Positions 17,225 to 28,129 are shown, numbered from the stretch's first letter. The stretch is 55,076 bases of DNA from Candidatus Binatia bacterium (GCA_022824615.1 JAJDZM010000158.1:1-55076); one strand, 5' to 3'. Notes: a model not told the origin generated them from the sequence alone. Numbers and translations: made by a program.

Positions 17225-17889
17225 AGTCAAACTTCTACTATGGGGATGATGACCTAAAAGTTGCCGAGAAAATAAAGGACCATATCAACACTTCTTCAGA
17301 ATTTCTTTCCCCGCAAACTGCTCGTAGTACCCGTGCCGTAGGTGATGCCCTTGAGTCTTTAATCTCAGAGCAATTCGATTCTTTTCTCGGCGATTGGTGT
17401 GTCGAATATTCAAACGATTTTGCACGTCGCGCAATGGCGGATCTCGCATTTACCGACAGAGAAGGTTTCTATTCGGTCATTGATGTGAAGACACACCGGG
17501 CCGATACGAGATTCAACATGCCCAATCTTACTTCTGTTGAGCGACTGTCGAGGTTCTACGAATCGGATGCCAATATATTTTCCCTGATATTAGTCAAGTA
17601 TGACATTGAAGGCACGAAGGTTATTGCAAATGAAGTCATATTCACACCGATCGAATTTCTGGATTGGGAATGCTTAACAGTGGGAGCATTGGGCTGGGGG
17701 CAGATTCAAATTGCCAACTCGAACATCATAAAAGTAGTCAAGGGCTATTCCCGAAAGAGATGGATGCTCCAACTGTGTGACACCATGCTCGAATTTTACC
17801 CGAAAGAGATTCTCAAGATACAAGATCGAATCGGGAGATTCGGCGAAGTGAAGGCATACTGGGAATCCCGAGAAGATATATGGAGCTAA
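17221..17889 (+). CDS. probable type II restriction endonuclease (PD-(D/E)XK fold)
   Basis: A 222-residue protein coupled by a 4-base overlap to the methyltransferase. I do not recognise a named family, but the likely nuclease core is visible. An acidic residue in a helix (E46 or E50) is followed by D74 in MADLAFTD, and then D88-V-K90 in YSVIDVKTHR, the spacing of a PD-(D/E)XK site. The rest has the mixed alpha/beta look of small orthodox type II enzymes. The context, directly after a DNA methylase and in the same operon, makes a cognate restriction enzyme the best reading. Cleavage site unknown. Confidence 0.75.
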   Translation: MKSNFYYGDDDLKVAEKIKDHINTSSEFLSPQTARSTRAVGDALESLISEQFDSFLGDWCVEYSNDFARRAMADLAFTDREGFYSVIDVKTHRADTRFNMPNLTSVERLSRFYESDANIFSLILVKYDIEGTKVIANEVIFTPIEFLDWECLTVGALGWGQIQIANSNIIKVVKGYSRKRWMLQLCDTMLEFYPKEILKIQDRIGRFGEVKAYWESREDIWS

Positions 17890-18058
17890 CTCGCCTTCTT
17901 ACATTTCGCGGCCTTCGCGCTCCGGCGCAACTAAATGTCGATCCAGCCTATGTGAGTTGTGGGTAAATAGGTATGTAATTCCCTTGTTGAAGACGTGGAT
18001 TGACGACCTCAGCCGCCAAGTGAAGCGCAGGGCCAAGAGAAAAGTGAGGAGGGAGAAG

Positions 18059-18748
18059 ATGCCAAGGGAGAAAGGCATTCAACAAGAGTACGAAGGCAAA
18101 CAATTTAAAGCAGACTGTCCGCACTGTCTCACAAAAAGCGTGGCATTCACAACCTTAGATGTGGTCCCACAGCCAGGCTCCTCGTCCTCGTACGACGTGT
18201 TTGCAGAATGTGGATATGAAGATTGTGCTCGAACAATCATCGCCACCTTTTCCATCAACGATCTCACTGAACGGTTTTTATCCATCGGTATGCTTCGGAA
18301 ACCCGATTGCATCGTTCCCGCCTCCCCATCCTCTGATGCTCCGCCTTACACCCCAGACCCAGCAGCGAAATATTTCAAACAGGGCCGTGACAGTAATATG
18401 TCAGGAAATTGGGACGCGGCTGGGGCCATGTTTCGTAAGGCGCTGGAAGCCGCCTTGACAGACAAGTTTCCCGATCTTTCCGGCACCCTGCACTCTCGCA
18501 TTCAGAAGGCGACAGAACAACATGCCCTGACTCCTGATTTAGCAGAGTGGTCACACGAGATACGGAATGAAGGCAATAAAGCGGTCCACGACGAAGGGCC
18601 ATACCAAGAAGAAGAGGCGAGGCGGTTGGAAGCATTTACGGATATGGTGTTCCAGTATCTTTTCTCCTTACCCGGAATGCTGAAGCAGAAAAAACAACAG
18701 CCATCGCCTCAGCAAGACGGGCAGAAAGAGAGAAAGGAAAGCTCCTAA
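18059..18748 (+). CDS. zinc-ribbon protein with C-terminal DUF4145 (HEPN-like) domain
   Basis: A 229-residue protein starting at the ATG at 18059, preceded by GGAGG at a 6-base spacing; the longer frame from 17957 has no such site. Cysteines 20, 23, 51 and 56 form a likely zinc ribbon. Residues ~105-210 match DUF4145, with the signature EIRNEGNKAVH (R169 to H177). DUF4145 belongs to the HEPN-like helical group that often appears beside restriction-modification and other defence genes. It lies 170 bases after the endonuclease gene on the same strand. Its function is not known; nuclease or scaffold roles in defence are inference. Confidence 0.72.
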   Translation: MPREKGIQQEYEGKQFKADCPHCLTKSVAFTTLDVVPQPGSSSSYDVFAECGYEDCARTIIATFSINDLTERFLSIGMLRKPDCIVPASPSSDAPPYTPDPAAKYFKQGRDSNMSGNWDAAGAMFRKALEAALTDKFPDLSGTLHSRIQKATEQHALTPDLAEWSHEIRNEGNKAVHDEGPYQEEEARRLEAFTDMVFQYLFSLPGMLKQKKQQPSPQQDGQKERKESS

Positions 18749-19176
18749 GAAGAATTAAAGAAGATGGCTGACACCCTCGGTCCACTGCGCCCCCCGCCCT
18801 AGGCAGACCGGTCTTGGCCACCAGTCCCATAGCGTCAACGGTAGTGCTGTGTAGCTGCTTGCATAAAAAAGATCGAAAATTGCGAAAAAATGTTTGCAAA
18901 AACAAGCGCTGGAACAAAAAATTACGAGTATCGGGGAGCGCAGGAAAAATGCCTGGATCGCTGATCTTTCGCTTGTCGATAGGTTTAGGCCCATAACTTA
19001 CTATTCCGATGAAAAAACCGCCTCCAACTTCTTGGCGTTCATTAAACTCGTGACCGTGCGTCCGTGACTCCAAACTAATACACAATCCGGTTCCCCAGGC
19101 TGAGTATTATTGATCTAATCAAATTTCTGGAGTTTATCAGTTCTGAAATTTCCGTTTCTGAAATGGATGGTGCTAC
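18749..19176. other. 428-base intergenic stretch with phased A-tracts
   Basis: No gene that I can support. Five A-tracts occur at 18865-18870, 18876-18879, 18885-18890, 18898-18902 and 18916-18921. The first three are centred exactly 10 bases apart, which predicts intrinsic bending. On the minus strand a frame (18636-19085) reads STTVDAMGLVAKTGLP, which faintly recalls transposase text, but I could not place it. The sequence could hold the promoter for the gene at 19177. Confidence 0.4.
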
Positions 19177-20241
19177 ATGAGCTTCTCCACCTATACCGAC
19201 TTCGTGGCGATTGATTGGTTTTTTGGTTGTTGCTACGTCCCCAGGATAATCGAGATGCTCATGAAAGCAAATCCAGCGTTGGATATGGGCCGCTTACACA
19301 GTGTATGTTCTGGACTGCCCAGATTCGGAGATACCGAACTCGAAGATATTACCAATCGGGTGGTTGATGTACCTACCGATCCAGCAAAAACGTCCAGCTA
19401 CTTCGACATGGGAGCTGACTATCTTCAGCGCCCTCTTGAATTGTCCGTTGCGTGTTTCGACCCTGAGGTCCTGACAAAATATTCTATTCATAGAGACAAG
19501 TACCGCCTAGACTATGGTGTAAGTGGAGATGGATGGTACTTACGAGATGTTGACATCAACGATGTGGGGCAAGTCCACGCTTGCATCTGCGACCTCCAAA
19601 CGTTGCCGCCAAAGGAGCAACTCTATTGGAAATCCCACAACGTTGAACCTGAGTGGTTGCCCAATACTTCCATGTCAAAGACAGCTTTTCGAGGGATATC
19701 GCAGGTATTTGTCAGTAGATGTTTATTCAATCGTTGGCCAAAAGAATCGGAGTTGCCGCCCCACGTCCTTATAGAATTCATATTGCAGGAGTGGGAAAGC
19801 AAAAAGGTCAGTTGGTGGACGTTGAGGGATGAATCTCTATTTAGCGCAGTCGCCTATCTATTGCCGATATCCAGTTCTACGGAATGGATGATTGCTTTCA
19901 AAAATCTAGCGAAGCTGGTTGTCGAAGGTTTTGAGGTTAAGGAGATTCGAAGCCGAGTAGCTTCCGAGAAAATATCTTACGATGAGAAGGATAAAAGCCT
20001 GACCCTGTTGGGGCGTCTGGAGTTATCCGTAGAGGGGTTGAAAGAAGTTATTGCTATAAGAAACATGGATGCACACTCCTCAGGGAAGTCCGCCACAAAT
20101 CATGCGCAGGGTGCGGTAGAGAGGTACGGCTCATACAGGGCTCATTTTGCGGCCATTTGCCAGAAGGTGGTTAAGGAACTAACAGACATCCAAGGATACT
20201 TAACCGCTGATAACGTAGACGAGGAAGAGATTCCTGATTGA
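19177..20241 (+). CDS. protein of unknown function with a C-terminal RNxxxH (HEPN-like) motif
   Basis: A 354-residue protein that I cannot assign to a named family. The middle (FDPEVLTKY, then KEQLYWKSHNVEPEW at about 146-160) recalls a recurrent family of uncharacterised proteins. The last ~110 residues are predicted to be mostly helical and contain RNMDAH at 295-300. That fits the Rx4-6H pattern, with Asn after Arg, of HEPN ribonuclease-like domains, including ApeA-like ones. An in-frame stop lies 15 bases upstream, so the start is constrained, though an upstream frameshift cannot be excluded. It is the last gene of the AT-rich insert with the restriction genes; an effector role in defence is a guess from motif and context. 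Confidence 0.55.
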   Translation: MSFSTYTDFVAIDWFFGCCYVPRIIEMLMKANPALDMGRLHSVCSGLPRFGDTELEDITNRVVDVPTDPAKTSSYFDMGADYLQRPLELSVACFDPEVLTKYSIHRDKYRLDYGVSGDGWYLRDVDINDVGQVHACICDLQTLPPKEQLYWKSHNVEPEWLPNTSMSKTAFRGISQVFVSRCLFNRWPKESELPPHVLIEFILQEWESKKVSWWTLRDESLFSAVAYLLPISSSTEWMIAFKNLAKLVVEGFEVKEIRSRVASEKISYDEKDKSLTLLGRLELSVEGLKEVIAIRNMDAHSSGKSATNHAQGAVERYGSYRAHFAAICQKVVKELTDIQGYLTADNVDEEEIPD

Positions 20242-20310
20242 AGACTTCCGTCCTGCACTGTATAGCCTTTTCTTGCCGTGAGTCTGATATACTATCCACA
20301 GGGAGGGCGT

Positions 20311-21966
20311 ATGGAAGCGCGGATGCAACTTGGGAATTATCTCGTCGCGTATTTGCGCAGGATTGGCCTGACCCACCTGTTTGGGATTCCGGGCGATCTG
20401 GTCATTCAGCTTTTCATGAAGTTCGGCCAGCCCCACGATATCCAAGTCATTACGTCTTCGCATGAGCCGGGTGCCGGCTTCGCCGTCGATGGGTATGCAC
20501 GGGCCACCGGAAAAATCGGCGTCCTGTGTGTAACCTACGGAGCCGGGGGGCATAACGTTGTGAACAGTGTTGCCGGCTCGTATTCCGAACGGGTGCCAGT
20601 CCTGGTCATCAGCGGTGGACCGGGTGAGGAAAAACGCAAACTCGGAGTGTTAGTCCATCACCAAGCCAGAGAGATTGAATCTCAATTCCATATTTTTCAG
20701 GAAATTACCTGCGCAGCGAAAATCATTGACGACCCACGGACCGCGGCAACGGATATTGATGAGGTGGTCCAGGAGATTTGGCGGCATCAGCAACCGGGCT
20801 ATATCGAGATCCATCAGGATATGGTTGAGCAGGAGATTGGCGTCCCTGTACGGATCAGAGAGTGGGACGGCAGCTTTTCTCGAACCCCGTCCGACACTCA
20901 AAAGGTTGAGGAATCGGTCCGGGAGACAACTACCCGTCTCAATCAGGCCCGTAAACCAGCCGTTATCATTGGTATTGAAACGTTCCGGCATCATCTCACG
21001 ACCGATATCATTACCCTGGTCGAAAAGATCGGCGGACCCTGCCTGACGACCGTTTTGGCCAAGGGCGCCTTTCCTATGGACCATCCCCAATATATGGGCG
21101 TCCATATTGGGGCCATCTCACCGGCGCCCATCCGCAAACGGATTGAGGAGTCCGACCTGGTGCTCCACCTGGGCTCCCTGCTGACCGATATGAATCTGGG
21201 CTCACGGCCGCAATACATCGACCGTCACCACTCGATCTGGGCCGCGGAGAATAAGGTGCATAGCAGCTTTCATACCTATACCGAGGTCACCATTGAGGAT
21301 TACGTCCAGTCTTTGCTACAGGCTCCGCTGAGGCGGCATCGGGAAGAGATTGCCTATTATGACAATCTCGCTCCTCAGCCACCCGGAGATGATCGGGCGA
21401 TCCAGGTCTCGGATATGTTATGGGAAGTCAATACATTCCTTGATGGGCGCGAAGGCTATATGGTGGTGGCCGAGGCGGGCGACATGCTGTTTGCCGGGCT
21501 GGATATCAAGATTGGCCACGGTGGTGGCTATCTTGCCCAAGGGTATTATGCTTCGATGGGCTTTGGCGTCCCCGGTGCGCTCGGCGCTCAATTGGGGACC
21601 GGTCAGCGGCCGCTTGTGTTGTGCGGGGATGGGGCCTTTCAAATGACAGGCTCAGAGATCTCGCACGCGCCCCGTCACAAACTCAATCCCATTGTCCTGG
21701 TCATGAATAACGGCGGCTGGGGTATTTTTCGGCCGGTCTCCGAACGGCAGGACTTGCTCACCATTCCTCCGTGGCCCTATGCCACACTGGCCCAAGAGTG
21801 GGGCGGCAAGGGGTTACGGGCCGCGACCGTCCAAGAGCTGCGCCAGGCTTTATTGGAAGCCGACCGGACCTCGTCTTTTGTCATCATTGAGGTTATGGTG
21901 TCGCCGCGTGACTTATCGCCGGTCACGGAAAAGTATATCAAAGCCTCAGTTGGCAGCAGCCAATAA
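20311..21966 (+). CDS. thiamine-pyrophosphate-dependent 2-oxoacid decarboxylase-like enzyme
   Basis: A 551-residue TPP enzyme of the pyruvate oxidase/decarboxylase group. The N-terminal Pyr domain carries the activating glutamate in SSHEPGAGFAVDGYARATG. The C-terminal PP domain carries the GDG...NN cofactor motif (CGDGAFQMTGSEISHAP ending in VLVMNNGGWGIF). The closest feel is to indolepyruvate or phenylpyruvate decarboxylases and acetolactate-synthase-like proteins; the substrate is not determinable. The start at 20311 follows GGGAGGG. The gene is 34 bases ahead of the F420 reductase-like gene on the same strand, so the pair may form an operon joining oxoacid metabolism to reduced F420 supply. 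It marks the return to high-GC sequence after the insert. Confidence 0.82.
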   Translation: MEARMQLGNYLVAYLRRIGLTHLFGIPGDLVIQLFMKFGQPHDIQVITSSHEPGAGFAVDGYARATGKIGVLCVTYGAGGHNVVNSVAGSYSERVPVLVISGGPGEEKRKLGVLVHHQAREIESQFHIFQEITCAAKIIDDPRTAATDIDEVVQEIWRHQQPGYIEIHQDMVEQEIGVPVRIREWDGSFSRTPSDTQKVEESVRETTTRLNQARKPAVIIGIETFRHHLTTDIITLVEKIGGPCLTTVLAKGAFPMDHPQYMGVHIGAISPAPIRKRIEESDLVLHLGSLLTDMNLGSRPQYIDRHHSIWAAENKVHSSFHTYTEVTIEDYVQSLLQAPLRRHREEIAYYDNLAPQPPGDDRAIQVSDMLWEVNTFLDGREGYMVVAEAGDMLFAGLDIKIGHGGGYLAQGYYASMGFGVPGALGAQLGTGQRPLVLCGDGAFQMTGSEISHAPRHKLNPIVLVMNNGGWGIFRPVSERQDLLTIPPWPYATLAQEWGGKGLRAATVQELRQALLEADRTSSFVIIEVMVSPRDLSPVTEKYIKASVGSSQ

Positions 21967-22000
21967 GAAATCAAGCTGTAGGAAAGAGAGGAGAAAACGC

Positions 22001-22654
22001 GTGAAGATTGCCATTTTGGGAGGAACTGGAGAACAAGGTCCTGGCCTGGCCCTACGCTGGGCACTCGCGGGAGAAGAGGTCATTATCGGCTCGCGTCAAC
22101 AGGAAAAAGGGGAACGTGTCGCAAGCGAGCTCAATCAGGAACTCGGTCGAGACCTCCTGCGCGGAACAGATAATGTCACGGCCGCCGCAGAAGCCGACGT
22201 GGTGTTTATTACCGTCCCGTACTCCGCCCACGTCAAGACGATAGAGTCCGTGAAAGAGCAGCTTAAGGGAAAGATCTTTGTGGACGTGTCGGTTCCGCTT
22301 GACCCGGATAACGCCCGGCGGGTGGTCATGCCGGAGGCAGGCTCTGCAACAGAAGAGGCGAAACAAATCCTGGGCGACAATGTCCAGGTCGTGTGTGCAC
22401 TCCAAAATATTTCCGCTCATCTCTTACGTGATGTCAACGCCGAAATTGACTGTGATGTTCTGGTCTGTGGAGATAAAGACGCCAGGCCGACGGTGATTGA
22501 GCTGGTGCAGAAACTGGGCATTTCCACGGTTGACGTCGGTCCGCTGGCCGCCGCCAGTTTGATCGAGCCGATTACCGCCCTGCTCATTCGTTTGAATATT
22601 CGGAATAAAGTGCATTCCGCCGGGATTCGGATCACCGGACTCTCCGAGAACTAG
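22001..22654 (+). CDS. npdG: NADPH-dependent F420 reductase-like protein
   Basis: A 217-residue Rossmann protein beginning with a GTG after GAGAGGAG. The N-terminal MKIAILGGTGEQG and EEVIIGSRQQEKG segments match F420H2:NADP+ oxidoreductases, with the arginine after Ser placed for NADPH phosphate. The family transfers hydride between NADP(H) and coenzyme F420. The LLM-class enzyme at 5563-6486 could be a user of the product. It is followed by a strong bidirectional terminator. A role with another deazaflavin or substrate cannot be excluded, since close relatives include ferric reductase-like membrane-free proteins. Confidence 0.8.
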   Translation: MKIAILGGTGEQGPGLALRWALAGEEVIIGSRQQEKGERVASELNQELGRDLLRGTDNVTAAAEADVVFITVPYSAHVKTIESVKEQLKGKIFVDVSVPLDPDNARRVVMPEAGSATEEAKQILGDNVQVVCALQNISAHLLRDVNAEIDCDVLVCGDKDARPTVIELVQKLGISTVDVGPLAAASLIEPITALLIRLNIRNKVHSAGIRITGLSEN

Positions 22655-22682
22655 ACCCGCCCGATTGCCCCGCGCCAGCAAG

Positions 22683-22714
22683 AAAAAAGGCCCTACAAAA
22701 GTAGGGCCTTTTTT
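22683..22714. terminator. bidirectional intrinsic terminator between npdG and groEL
   Basis: A perfect 14-bp inverted repeat, AAAAAAGGCCCTAC and GTAGGGCCTTTTTT, flanks the loop AAAA. The U-runs at both ends suit termination of the plus-strand npdG transcript and the minus-strand groESL transcript, which converge here. Confidence 0.92.
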
Positions 22715-22738
22715 GATGAGTACTCGGTATAAGGGGGC

Positions 22739-24717
<1,979 letters not shown>

Positions 24718-24801
24718 ACCTCGTCTCCTTTCTCTCAGACGTGTTTCCTTAACTGTGAATCTTCTCTATGGGAGGGATTTCCCCACACTCAGGCTGGAGG
24801 G

Positions 24802-24829
24802 AAAATAATCACTCTTCTAATGTTGTCAA
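24802..24829 (-). promoter_or_regulatory. likely sigma-70 promoter of groESL
   Basis: On the minus strand TTGACA (24829-24824) is followed after 16 bases by TATTTT (24807-24802), about 85 bases before the groES start. The -35 is a perfect match, the -10 matches 4 of 6. Heat-shock control is not evident from these boxes. Confidence 0.5.
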
Positions 24830-24839
24830 CCGTCAGCGC

Positions 24840-25109
24840 TCAGAATTTTCGCTTTCGGGACTCTTCCTCGAAATACCGACGATACAGGACATCCCATTCC
24901 GTACTTCCTGGAGCGACTTTTCTCGACAGGGAACGAATCTTTCGCCGCACTGCCGCATCAATGGCGTCTCCCTGCTGAAAGTGCGAGCTCAATATCCGTT
25001 TGCTCTCGATCAATGCCCCTCTCTCATTAACAATTTTGCCTTCTGCGGCAATGGCCCGTAAAGCCGAACGGGCCAAGGCGGTAATGCGGTTGTCGGACAG
25101 ATCGCTCAT
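24840..25109 (-). CDS. DUF507 family protein
   Basis: An 89-residue, charged, helical protein of the DUF507 family, second of a pair. It shows the family's ARSALRAIAAEGKI and VRRKIRSLSRKVAPGSTEWDVLYRRYFEEE segments. No biochemical role is established to my knowledge. DUF507 proteins are common in Deltaproteobacteria, Aquificae and related phyla, often as two adjacent genes. It overlaps the upstream DUF507 gene by 4 bases (ATGA), so the two are translationally coupled and may form a heterodimer. The groES promoter begins just after its stop codon. Confidence 0.8.
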   Translation of the reverse strand: MSDLSDNRITALARSALRAIAAEGKIVNERGALIESKRILSSHFQQGDAIDAAVRRKIRSLSRKVAPGSTEWDVLYRRYFEEESRKRKF

Positions 25110-25381
25110 AGTGCAAAGTCCCGCTCTTCGGCTAAGCGTCGCTTGATGAGCTGGACGACCTTATAGCGATCAACCGTTGGCGTTTTCTGGATATGCGCTT
25201 CAGCCAACCGCTCGGCTTCCTTTTCAAGGGCGGCTTCTTGGCGGAAGTTCGCGAGTAACGCGCTCGCAACCTTGTTCGCAACCGCAGCCCGTTGCCCACT
25301 CAGGCGGACCGCACCCTTCGTGCACAATGCCTCTACCAGAACCTGACTCACATGGCGACAGAGTGCTTCTGGGTCCTGCAT
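25106..25381 (-). CDS. DUF507 family protein (first of a tandem pair)
   Basis: A 91-residue protein beginning at the ATG at 25381 (MQDPEALCRHVSQ). The frame is open to 25474, but those codons would overlap the divergent sensor kinase gene and do not look homologous. The C-terminal KTPTVDRYKVVQLIKRRLAEERDF is typical of DUF507. It precedes its paralog with a 4-base overlap. The ribosome site before 25381 is weak, so the exact start is uncertain. A 10-bp palindrome CTGGCGCCAG at 25397-25406 lies just upstream, between this gene and the divergent NtrB-like gene. Confidence 0.72.
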   Translation of the reverse strand: MQDPEALCRHVSQVLVEALCTKGAVRLSGQRAAVANKVASALLANFRQEAALEKEAERLAEAHIQKTPTVDRYKVVQLIKRRLAEERDFAL

Positions 25382-25462
25382 GTCAAAACAGCATAGCTGG
25401 CGCCAGCGCTGTTTGGCAACCCCGTCTTGACAAGAAAAACAAGGTTTGAGATGGGACCTTGA

Positions 25463-26683
25463 GTGACGCAGCAAAGATTCACCTCAGGCCAATCTCCTTC
25501 AAACTTTCCCTCAGACTATTGGGAGCATATTGCTACCTATCTCGAAGAAGGCTTGGCCATCATCGATAACCAGCACAATATCGTATTCTTTAATGCCGCC
25601 GCGGAGTCCCTCACCGGTGTCGCTCAAACACAGGTCCGGGGGATTTCGTATATCCAGGTTTTTGACGAGAATCCGTGGATTGTGACCCTCATCCGGAGGG
25701 CGCAGGAACTTGGCTATAGCCGGACGGCAGGAGAGGGAGAATTGCGAGACCGTTTTCGCCGCGTCGTCCCGGTCCGTGTCACCTGTTCTCCTATTTTCGA
25801 CCAGAGCGACTGTCCCCTAGGGTTTGTCCTGGTCTTACACGATCTGAGCCACCAGAAAGAACTGGAAGAGGAGCAACAGCGGGATGATCGACTGACCTCC
25901 CTTGGCGTGGTGGCTGCCGGACTCGCGCACGAAATTAAAAATCCTCTGGCGGGCATCCGAGGCGCGGCGCAACTCCTCCAGTCTCGGGTCAAGACCGACC
26001 AGTCTGCGGTCAAATACACGACTATTATGGTAGACGAGATTGACCGCCTCAGCGCTCTTCTTGGGCAGTTGCTTGAGCTCTCGGCGTGTCCCCAATTTGA
26101 TCCCCAGCCGGTCAATATCCACAAGACGATCACTGATGTCCTGCTGCTTGAACAAGAAGTGGCCCCCAAAGGAACAACCGTCCAAACCCATTTTGACCCG
26201 AGTTTGCCGCTCGTGTTGGGCGATGAAGCGCGCCTCTCCCAGGTTTTTCGCAACCTGATCAAAAACAGTTTGCAGGCCCTCCGCGGGCAACGTGGTGGGG
26301 TGCTCAGCATTGCGACAAAAATGGCGACAGACTTCCATCTTGTACGTTTACCCCATGACCGGACTGTCCCTCTTCAGCCAGGGAGCCTTGCGCCCCCTCC
26401 TCAAACGCCGCCCCCAGACGCTCCAGGAAAACAGCCGCTCTACGACAAACACACTGGCGGTCGTTTTCTGTCCATCATTTTTGCTGACAACGGGCCAGGA
26501 ATTACCCCGAACCATCTCCCCCATCTGTTTACCCCATTTTTTACCACCAAGAGCCAGGGCACAGGCTTGGGGTTGCCCGTCAGCCAACAGATTATTGCGC
26601 AACACGGAGGGACCATTCGGGTAGAAAGCAGCCCAGGACAAGGGGCGGGCTTCCACGTGTATTTACCCGTCCCACCAGGATAG
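25463..26683 (+). CDS. NtrB-like two-component sensor histidine kinase
   Basis: A 406-residue soluble kinase with no membrane segments. A PAS domain occupies about residues 15-125 (GLAIIDNQHNIVFFNAAAESLTG). The dimerisation/phosphoacceptor domain has the NtrB-type H-box GLAHEIKNPLAGIRGAAQLL with His156. The HATPase domain carries the N-box FRNLIKNSLQAL, a G1 box FADNGPGI and GTGLGLPVSQQII. The GTG start at 25463 is the best in the frame. It directly precedes the sigma-54 activator gene (6-base gap), forming a pair like NtrB/NtrC. Nitrogen sensing is the family default but not proven; no glnA or amt gene is nearby. Confidence 0.88.
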   Translation: MTQQRFTSGQSPSNFPSDYWEHIATYLEEGLAIIDNQHNIVFFNAAAESLTGVAQTQVRGISYIQVFDENPWIVTLIRRAQELGYSRTAGEGELRDRFRRVVPVRVTCSPIFDQSDCPLGFVLVLHDLSHQKELEEEQQRDDRLTSLGVVAAGLAHEIKNPLAGIRGAAQLLQSRVKTDQSAVKYTTIMVDEIDRLSALLGQLLELSACPQFDPQPVNIHKTITDVLLLEQEVAPKGTTVQTHFDPSLPLVLGDEARLSQVFRNLIKNSLQALRGQRGGVLSIATKMATDFHLVRLPHDRTVPLQPGSLAPPPQTPPPDAPGKQPLYDKHTGGRFLSIIFADNGPGITPNHLPHLFTPFFTTKSQGTGLGLPVSQQIIAQHGGTIRVESSPGQGAGFHVYLPVPPG

Positions 26684-26689
26684 GATGCT

Positions 26690-28117
26690 GTGGTGAACGG
26701 AACGATTCTCATTGCCGACGATGAAGACCTCATCCGTCAGGTCCTGCACGATACGCTCACCGAGCAGGGCTATCACGTCGAAACAGTCGCGACCGGCTCT
26801 CAAGCCTGGTCGACCGTGCAGGAACAGGTCTTCGATCTGGCCTTTGTCGATATTCGCATGCCGGGACTCAACGGTTTGGATCTCTTACAGAAGACGCAAG
26901 CCGCTCAGATCGACCTACCGATCATCATCATGACCGGTCAAACTACGCTGACCAACGCGATCGAGGCAATGAAGCATGGGGCCTTCGATTATTTACCAAA
27001 ACCGTTTGACCTGGATGACGTTCACGCCTTGGTCTCCCACGTCATAGAAGCCAAACGGCTCACGGCTAATACCGAACATCCACTGCCAGCCATCCAAGGC
27101 CGCGATGAGCAAATCATCGGCAGCGGCACAGCCATGCAACAGGTGTACAAAACTATCGGGCGTATCGTCCGTAGCGATGCAACCGTGCTCCTTCAGGGTG
27201 AAAGCGGGACCGGCAAGGAGTTGGTGGCAAAAGTGATTCACCACTACTCGGCCCGCTGGCGAGCGCCCTTTATCGGGGTGAACTGTTCGGCCATTCCGCT
27301 CGATTTGCTCGAAAGCGAGCTATTCGGCCACGAACGTGGGGCATTCACTGGTGCGGTTGAGCGGCATGCCGGGAAGTTTGAACAGGCGGCTGGCGGGACC
27401 CTCTTTCTAGATGAAATAGGCGACATGCCCCCATCACTTCAGGCAAAACTGCTCCGCGTCCTCCAGGAGCGTGAGTTCACCCGGGTCGGAGGTAGCCGGG
27501 CACTCCAAGCGGACGTTCGCATCATCGCGGCCACAAATCAGGACCTGGCAACCGCCGTCAAAGAAAAACGCTTTCGAGAAGATTTGTATTTTCGTCTTCG
27601 TGTCGTGCCGATCACCCTGCCCCCACTGCGCCAACGGCGTGAAGATATTCCTGAACTCACCGCCTATTTTCTCGATAAGATCACGCAGGAGGTGGGGACT
27701 GCGGCCACAGGGATTACCCCTGAGGCGCAAGCCCTGCTCACCCATTATGCCTGGCCGGGGAATGTGCGGGAGTTGGAAAACACCCTCCTCAGAGCGACTG
27801 TCCTCAGCCCAGGGCCGTTACTGACGCCGGCAGATTTCTCGCTCCCGCAGACGAGAGCCCCGCTGTCGGCCGATCTTGCGGAACTCTCGTTCGAGGAGGT
27901 CATCCAGCGCCAACTCACGGCCTATCTTCAGCAACCCGACCTGCTCGAGACCGGCGACCTGCATGCGGTGGTCATTAGCCAAGTCGAAAAGCCGCTGATC
28001 GAACTGGTCTTGGACCATACCCGCGGGAATCAGCTCAAGGCCGCAGAGATTTTGGGGATTAATCGCAATACCTTACGCAAGAAAATGACGGATCTCAAAA
28101 TAGCCGTCAAAAAGTGA
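26690..28117 (+). CDS. NtrC-family sigma-54-dependent response regulator
   Basis: A 475-residue activator. The receiver domain is at residues 5-120 with phosphoacceptor Asp54 (FVDIRMPG). The central AAA+ domain has Walker A GESGTGKE near 170 and the sigma-54 contact loop GAFTGA near 217. A Fis-type HTH at the C terminus reads [16 protein letters not shown]. Two GTG codons in tandem (26690, 26693) could start it. It is the partner of the kinase immediately upstream. Genes controlled would have -24/-12 promoters; I did not find one in intergenic space here. The adjacency to thiE may only be operon readthrough. Confidence 0.93.
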   Translation: MVNGTILIADDEDLIRQVLHDTLTEQGYHVETVATGSQAWSTVQEQVFDLAFVDIRMPGLNGLDLLQKTQAAQIDLPIIIMTGQTTLTNAIEAMKHGAFDYLPKPFDLDDVHALVSHVIEAKRLTANTEHPLPAIQGRDEQIIGSGTAMQQVYKTIGRIVRSDATVLLQGESGTGKELVAKVIHHYSARWRAPFIGVNCSAIPLDLLESELFGHERGAFTGAVERHAGKFEQAAGGTLFLDEIGDMPPSLQAKLLRVLQEREFTRVGGSRALQADVRIIAATNQDLATAVKEKRFREDLYFRLRVVPITLPPLRQRREDIPELTAYFLDKITQEVGTAATGITPEAQALLTHYAWPGNVRELENTLLRATVLSPGPLLTPADFSLPQTRAPLSADLAELSFEEVIQRQLTAYLQQPDLLETGDLHAVVISQVEKPLIELVLDHTRGNQLKAAEILGINRNTLRKKMTDLKIAVKK

Positions 28118-28129
28118 GCGGCTCCTCAT

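Noticed and set aside
18636-19085. Minus-strand frame with STTVDAMGLVAKTGLP, reminiscent of a transposase
   Set aside because: It overlaps the real DUF4145 gene in the opposite sense, no DDE pattern or inverted terminal repeats were found.
24718-24839. CIRCE operator before groES
   Set aside because: No TTAGCACTC/GAGTGCTAA inverted repeat is present.
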